This document shows, one piece after another, positions 61,575 through 64,000 of a stretch of 64,000 nt of DNA. The stretch's first letter is position 1, and each line of letters opens with the position of its first letter. A program made the translations under genes and the position numbers. A model generated the notes under the pieces. That model was not told the DNA's origin, ran no database searches, and saw only the letters and a program-made list of their open reading frames with translations. This DNA comes from Lycocorax pyrrhopterus obiensis (lineage: Eukaryota > Chordata > Aves > Passeriformes > Paradisaeidae): positions 18,938,501-19,002,500 of the forward strand of contig JACSVZ010000010.1 in NCBI GenBank assembly GCA_014706295.1, read 5' to 3'.

Positions 61575-64000
61575 GTACGGCTGCAGTCGGGATTGTCCCT
61601 TCCCTGTCCCTGGAAATGCCATCCCCTGCCTCCAGCAGCTCCCTGGCATCCCCACAGGAGGGGAAAGGCCTCCTCATCGTGCAGAGCCAGGCCCGGGTTA
61701 ATGACTATAAATGATAATTTATTATCAGATGTAATAACTCTGATTCCAAGGGAGAGCCTCGCACACACTGAGGGGAGGAGCTCACAGAGATGGGAGCATG
61801 GGCACGGCGTTTGTGGGCACTGAAACACCTCTGTGTGTCGGGCACCTCCTGGCATCTTTGGGAGCCTGAAATTCAGGATAAAAGCTGCAGAACGGGCAGG
61901 GTTTGCCCCAGGGGTTGCTGCAGTGCTGGTGTCAGGTGCCAGCGGTGAATTCCCAGTGATGGGACCACGGGGCTGCAGGGAGGGCTGGCTGTGGGAAGTT
62001 GTGGTGTGTGGTCAGGCCCTGGGATCCAGGTGGGAGAATCCATCAGTCTGTGGGAAATGGGATTCCAGCACCCTGTGCTTCTGAGGAGCTTGGCTGGGTG
62101 TTCAGGGCACACAGGTGGAGGGGTTTAATTTTCCTTCTGTTCCTTTTCTTGGGGATTTTTCCTTCCATTCCGCTCTTTTGCTCTAGTTGCTAAATCTCCT
62201 CGCGGTATCCTAATGGGAATGTTAAGTTCTTGCTGCCTGCTCTGGGCTGCTTTAGGTGACAGACCGCTCCTAGAGAGGGGAAATGTAACTCTGGGAGTGG
62301 AGTGAGACCTCTGCCAGCTCTGATCATCTCTGCAGGGCCCTTTGGGAGTGTTTGCCTCGGGGCTGGGCTGCTGCTCTGGCAGGCAGGGCCACCAGGAGAG
62401 CTTGGCAGGGAGGTGGGAGCTCGCTGTGGGGGAAGAAAAGCCAATGCCTGTGACTGGAGTGCAGTAAGGACTGATCCTACTCACTTCCCACAGGTGATTT
62501 ACACCTAAATACTCCTCAGATGCTTTCCTGGGAAGCTGGGGATGAGAACGTGGGGCTGCACTTAGAGCAGGAGTGGGGGACAGTGGCACTGTCTGGGCTG
62601 CCCATGCAGATCTGTGATTTAACGCTGACCTGCATGGGCCGCGCTGGTGCTCGAGCAATTACACACAGATTTAATTGCTGCTTATAATTACGGTGCAGCT
62701 CTCGCTGCTGATGCACAGGGAAAGGAGGGTGCTGAATCCCAGAGTGCTCGTGCTCCAAAAATAGGGATTTTCTGACAGCTCGTGAACAGCTTCCCCGGAG
62801 CCTGTGGCAGAGGCAGCCCGGGGCACGCGGGGCCACCTCCCTGCGTGTGCTGCTGCCTCTCTGCCCCTGTGTCCCTGCAGTGGGGCCGGGGCCTGGGACG
62901 TGTCGCTGCACGGGGCAGGGGTGGCACGGGGTGGGCTTTAAGGTCCCTTTACCCAAACCATCCTGGGACTGGCAAAAACACCCGTAGGGCAGCGGTGTTC
63001 CAGCAGCTGGGAACGCCGGGGTGTGATGGCAGTGCTGGTGCCTTTCCCGGGAATGCCGAGGCTGGCTTCCCTCACCCCGCTGCTGCTGAGGCGTCTGGGG
63101 GAGGCTCTGTTGCTGCTCGGGCTCCGGAGCTCTGGGGGTGCTGCGTGAGGGCCCCTCCGAGCTGCAAACCAGTGAGCGAACGCGGGGTTTAGGGAAGCTG
63201 TGCCTTGGAGCGGTGATCCTGTGCCCCCTTTTCCCTGGCCCTGGAGCAGGCTGGGGTGGCCACGGGGTGATTTTGGTGGCAGCAGAGGTGCTGGAACTGC
63301 CAGGCCTGGCCAGGGTGCCCCCTCCTGCCCCCGAAGGGGATTTTTGATTGCTGCATTTCCACCCGAGGGAATCCCTGCAGTGCTGGAGTCGGGAGCTTGG
63401 AGCTCTGGGGGCCTGAGGATGAAAGGAACCACGAAGGATGAAATGCAGCCCGGAGAGCTCTGCAGAGCTCCTGCTCTTACCGGGATCTTGGGACAAGGGG
63501 AGAGGAAACAGGTGCTGGAAAAACCTTTTGAATTCCCCTTCCTGGGAGGCCTTTCTGCCCTTGCCTCATCAAGGGATTCTTCCAGCTCCCCTTGCACATT
63601 CCTGTTCCATCCTCCCCAGTTATTCCTGGGGAAGAGCCTGGTCCTTGACTCCTGGCTGTCTCAGGAAACCTCTGCTGGAGCCTCACGCCTCCCTACCAGA
63701 AATGAATTAAGTTGGACGCTCCTTGAGCCCAGCTGCATCTTGGAGTGATCCAAGAAAATCCTCTCATATCCCCCGTTCTCCCGGTGCCTTCGGTGTCCTC
63801 AGGCTCCAGAGGGAGACAGGGATTGGAATCACAACCAGAAAAAGAAACCTTCCCGAGCCCCTGTTCGGGTCACCCCTAAGACATCCCAGTTTTCAGTGCA
63901 GGAATATTTTTAGGTGCTTTTGCCCTTGCTTTAATTTTGTCTCTTAATGGGAAACTGGAAGGTAACTGGGCCATGGTTTGGAGGTGTTACACATTTAAAT
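61575..64000. other. NPTN: NPTN intron 4 (runs off the window)
   Basis: Intron sequence after the GTACGG donor. I searched the frames for the Ig3 exon (an ITGHK / ATMYCKS type start) and did not see it. A possible 50-bp CR1 3' scrap (gggctttaaggtccctttac, ccaaaccatcctgggact) lies at about 62933-62972. Confidence 0.5.

Noticed and set aside
61575..64000. Search for the NPTN Ig3 exon
   Set aside because: No frame shows the expected Ig3 start (ITGHK type) or its cysteine motifs, so the exon is assumed to lie beyond the window.

Overview
The window looks like a gene-dense, GC-rich piece of a bird genome, probably a microchromosome. Three things point this way: two vertebrate immunoglobulin-superfamily genes with consensus introns, several CR1-type LINE 3' fragments (the dominant avian retroposon), and very heavy GC-rich minisatellite content. 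By eye, about a third of the window is tandem array. I see no bacterial-type operons, tRNA, rRNA or CRISPR.

Layout. The left end (1 to about 12 kb, minus strand) holds the 5' part of CD276 (B7-H3): a signal-peptide exon (6697-6736), the IgV exon (2346-2696) and the first IgC exon (131-427). The rest of CD276 lies beyond the left edge. A CpG-rich block at about 11.5-12.1 kb carries an inverted CCAAT box, an ETS-like site and a strong minus-strand splice donor, and is my candidate for the CD276 promoter and non-coding first exon. The CD276 introns consist almost entirely of minisatellites. One of them (8.25-9.88 kb) has a unit matching the core of MIR/CORE-SINE elements.

From about 12 to 32 kb I find no gene I can support. 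This stretch holds G-rich arrays, CR1 fragments, a 48-bp array, an ACAC-type higher-order array, a ~140-bp array and a 1.8-kb array of ~50-bp units that runs into the next CpG island.

The right half (plus strand, 32.2 kb to the end) is the 5' part of NPTN (neuroplastin). It has a CpG-island promoter with a TCTCGCGAGA element, exon 1 (32485-32572, signal peptide), the np65-specific Ig1 exon (54577-54924) and two exons that together make Ig2 (59149-59317 and 61480-61574). The third Ig domain, membrane segment and tail lie past the right edge. Intron 1 is 22 kb and contains a perfect 38-bp hairpin, two minisatellite arrays that are inverted copies of each other, and a 1.4-kb array ending about 100 bp before the alternatively used Ig1 exon.

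The two genes are divergently transcribed, as NPTN and CD276 are in human 15q24, so the window keeps an ancient neighbour pair. Both encode cell-surface Ig proteins: CD276 is an immune-checkpoint B7 family member, and neuroplastin is a basigin-family adhesion molecule and transporter/pump subunit. Nothing in the sequence links their functions. I found no clear new multi-gene system. The unusual content is structural: the hairpin, the inverted arrays, the SINE-core-like array and the arrays next to regulated exons and promoters.
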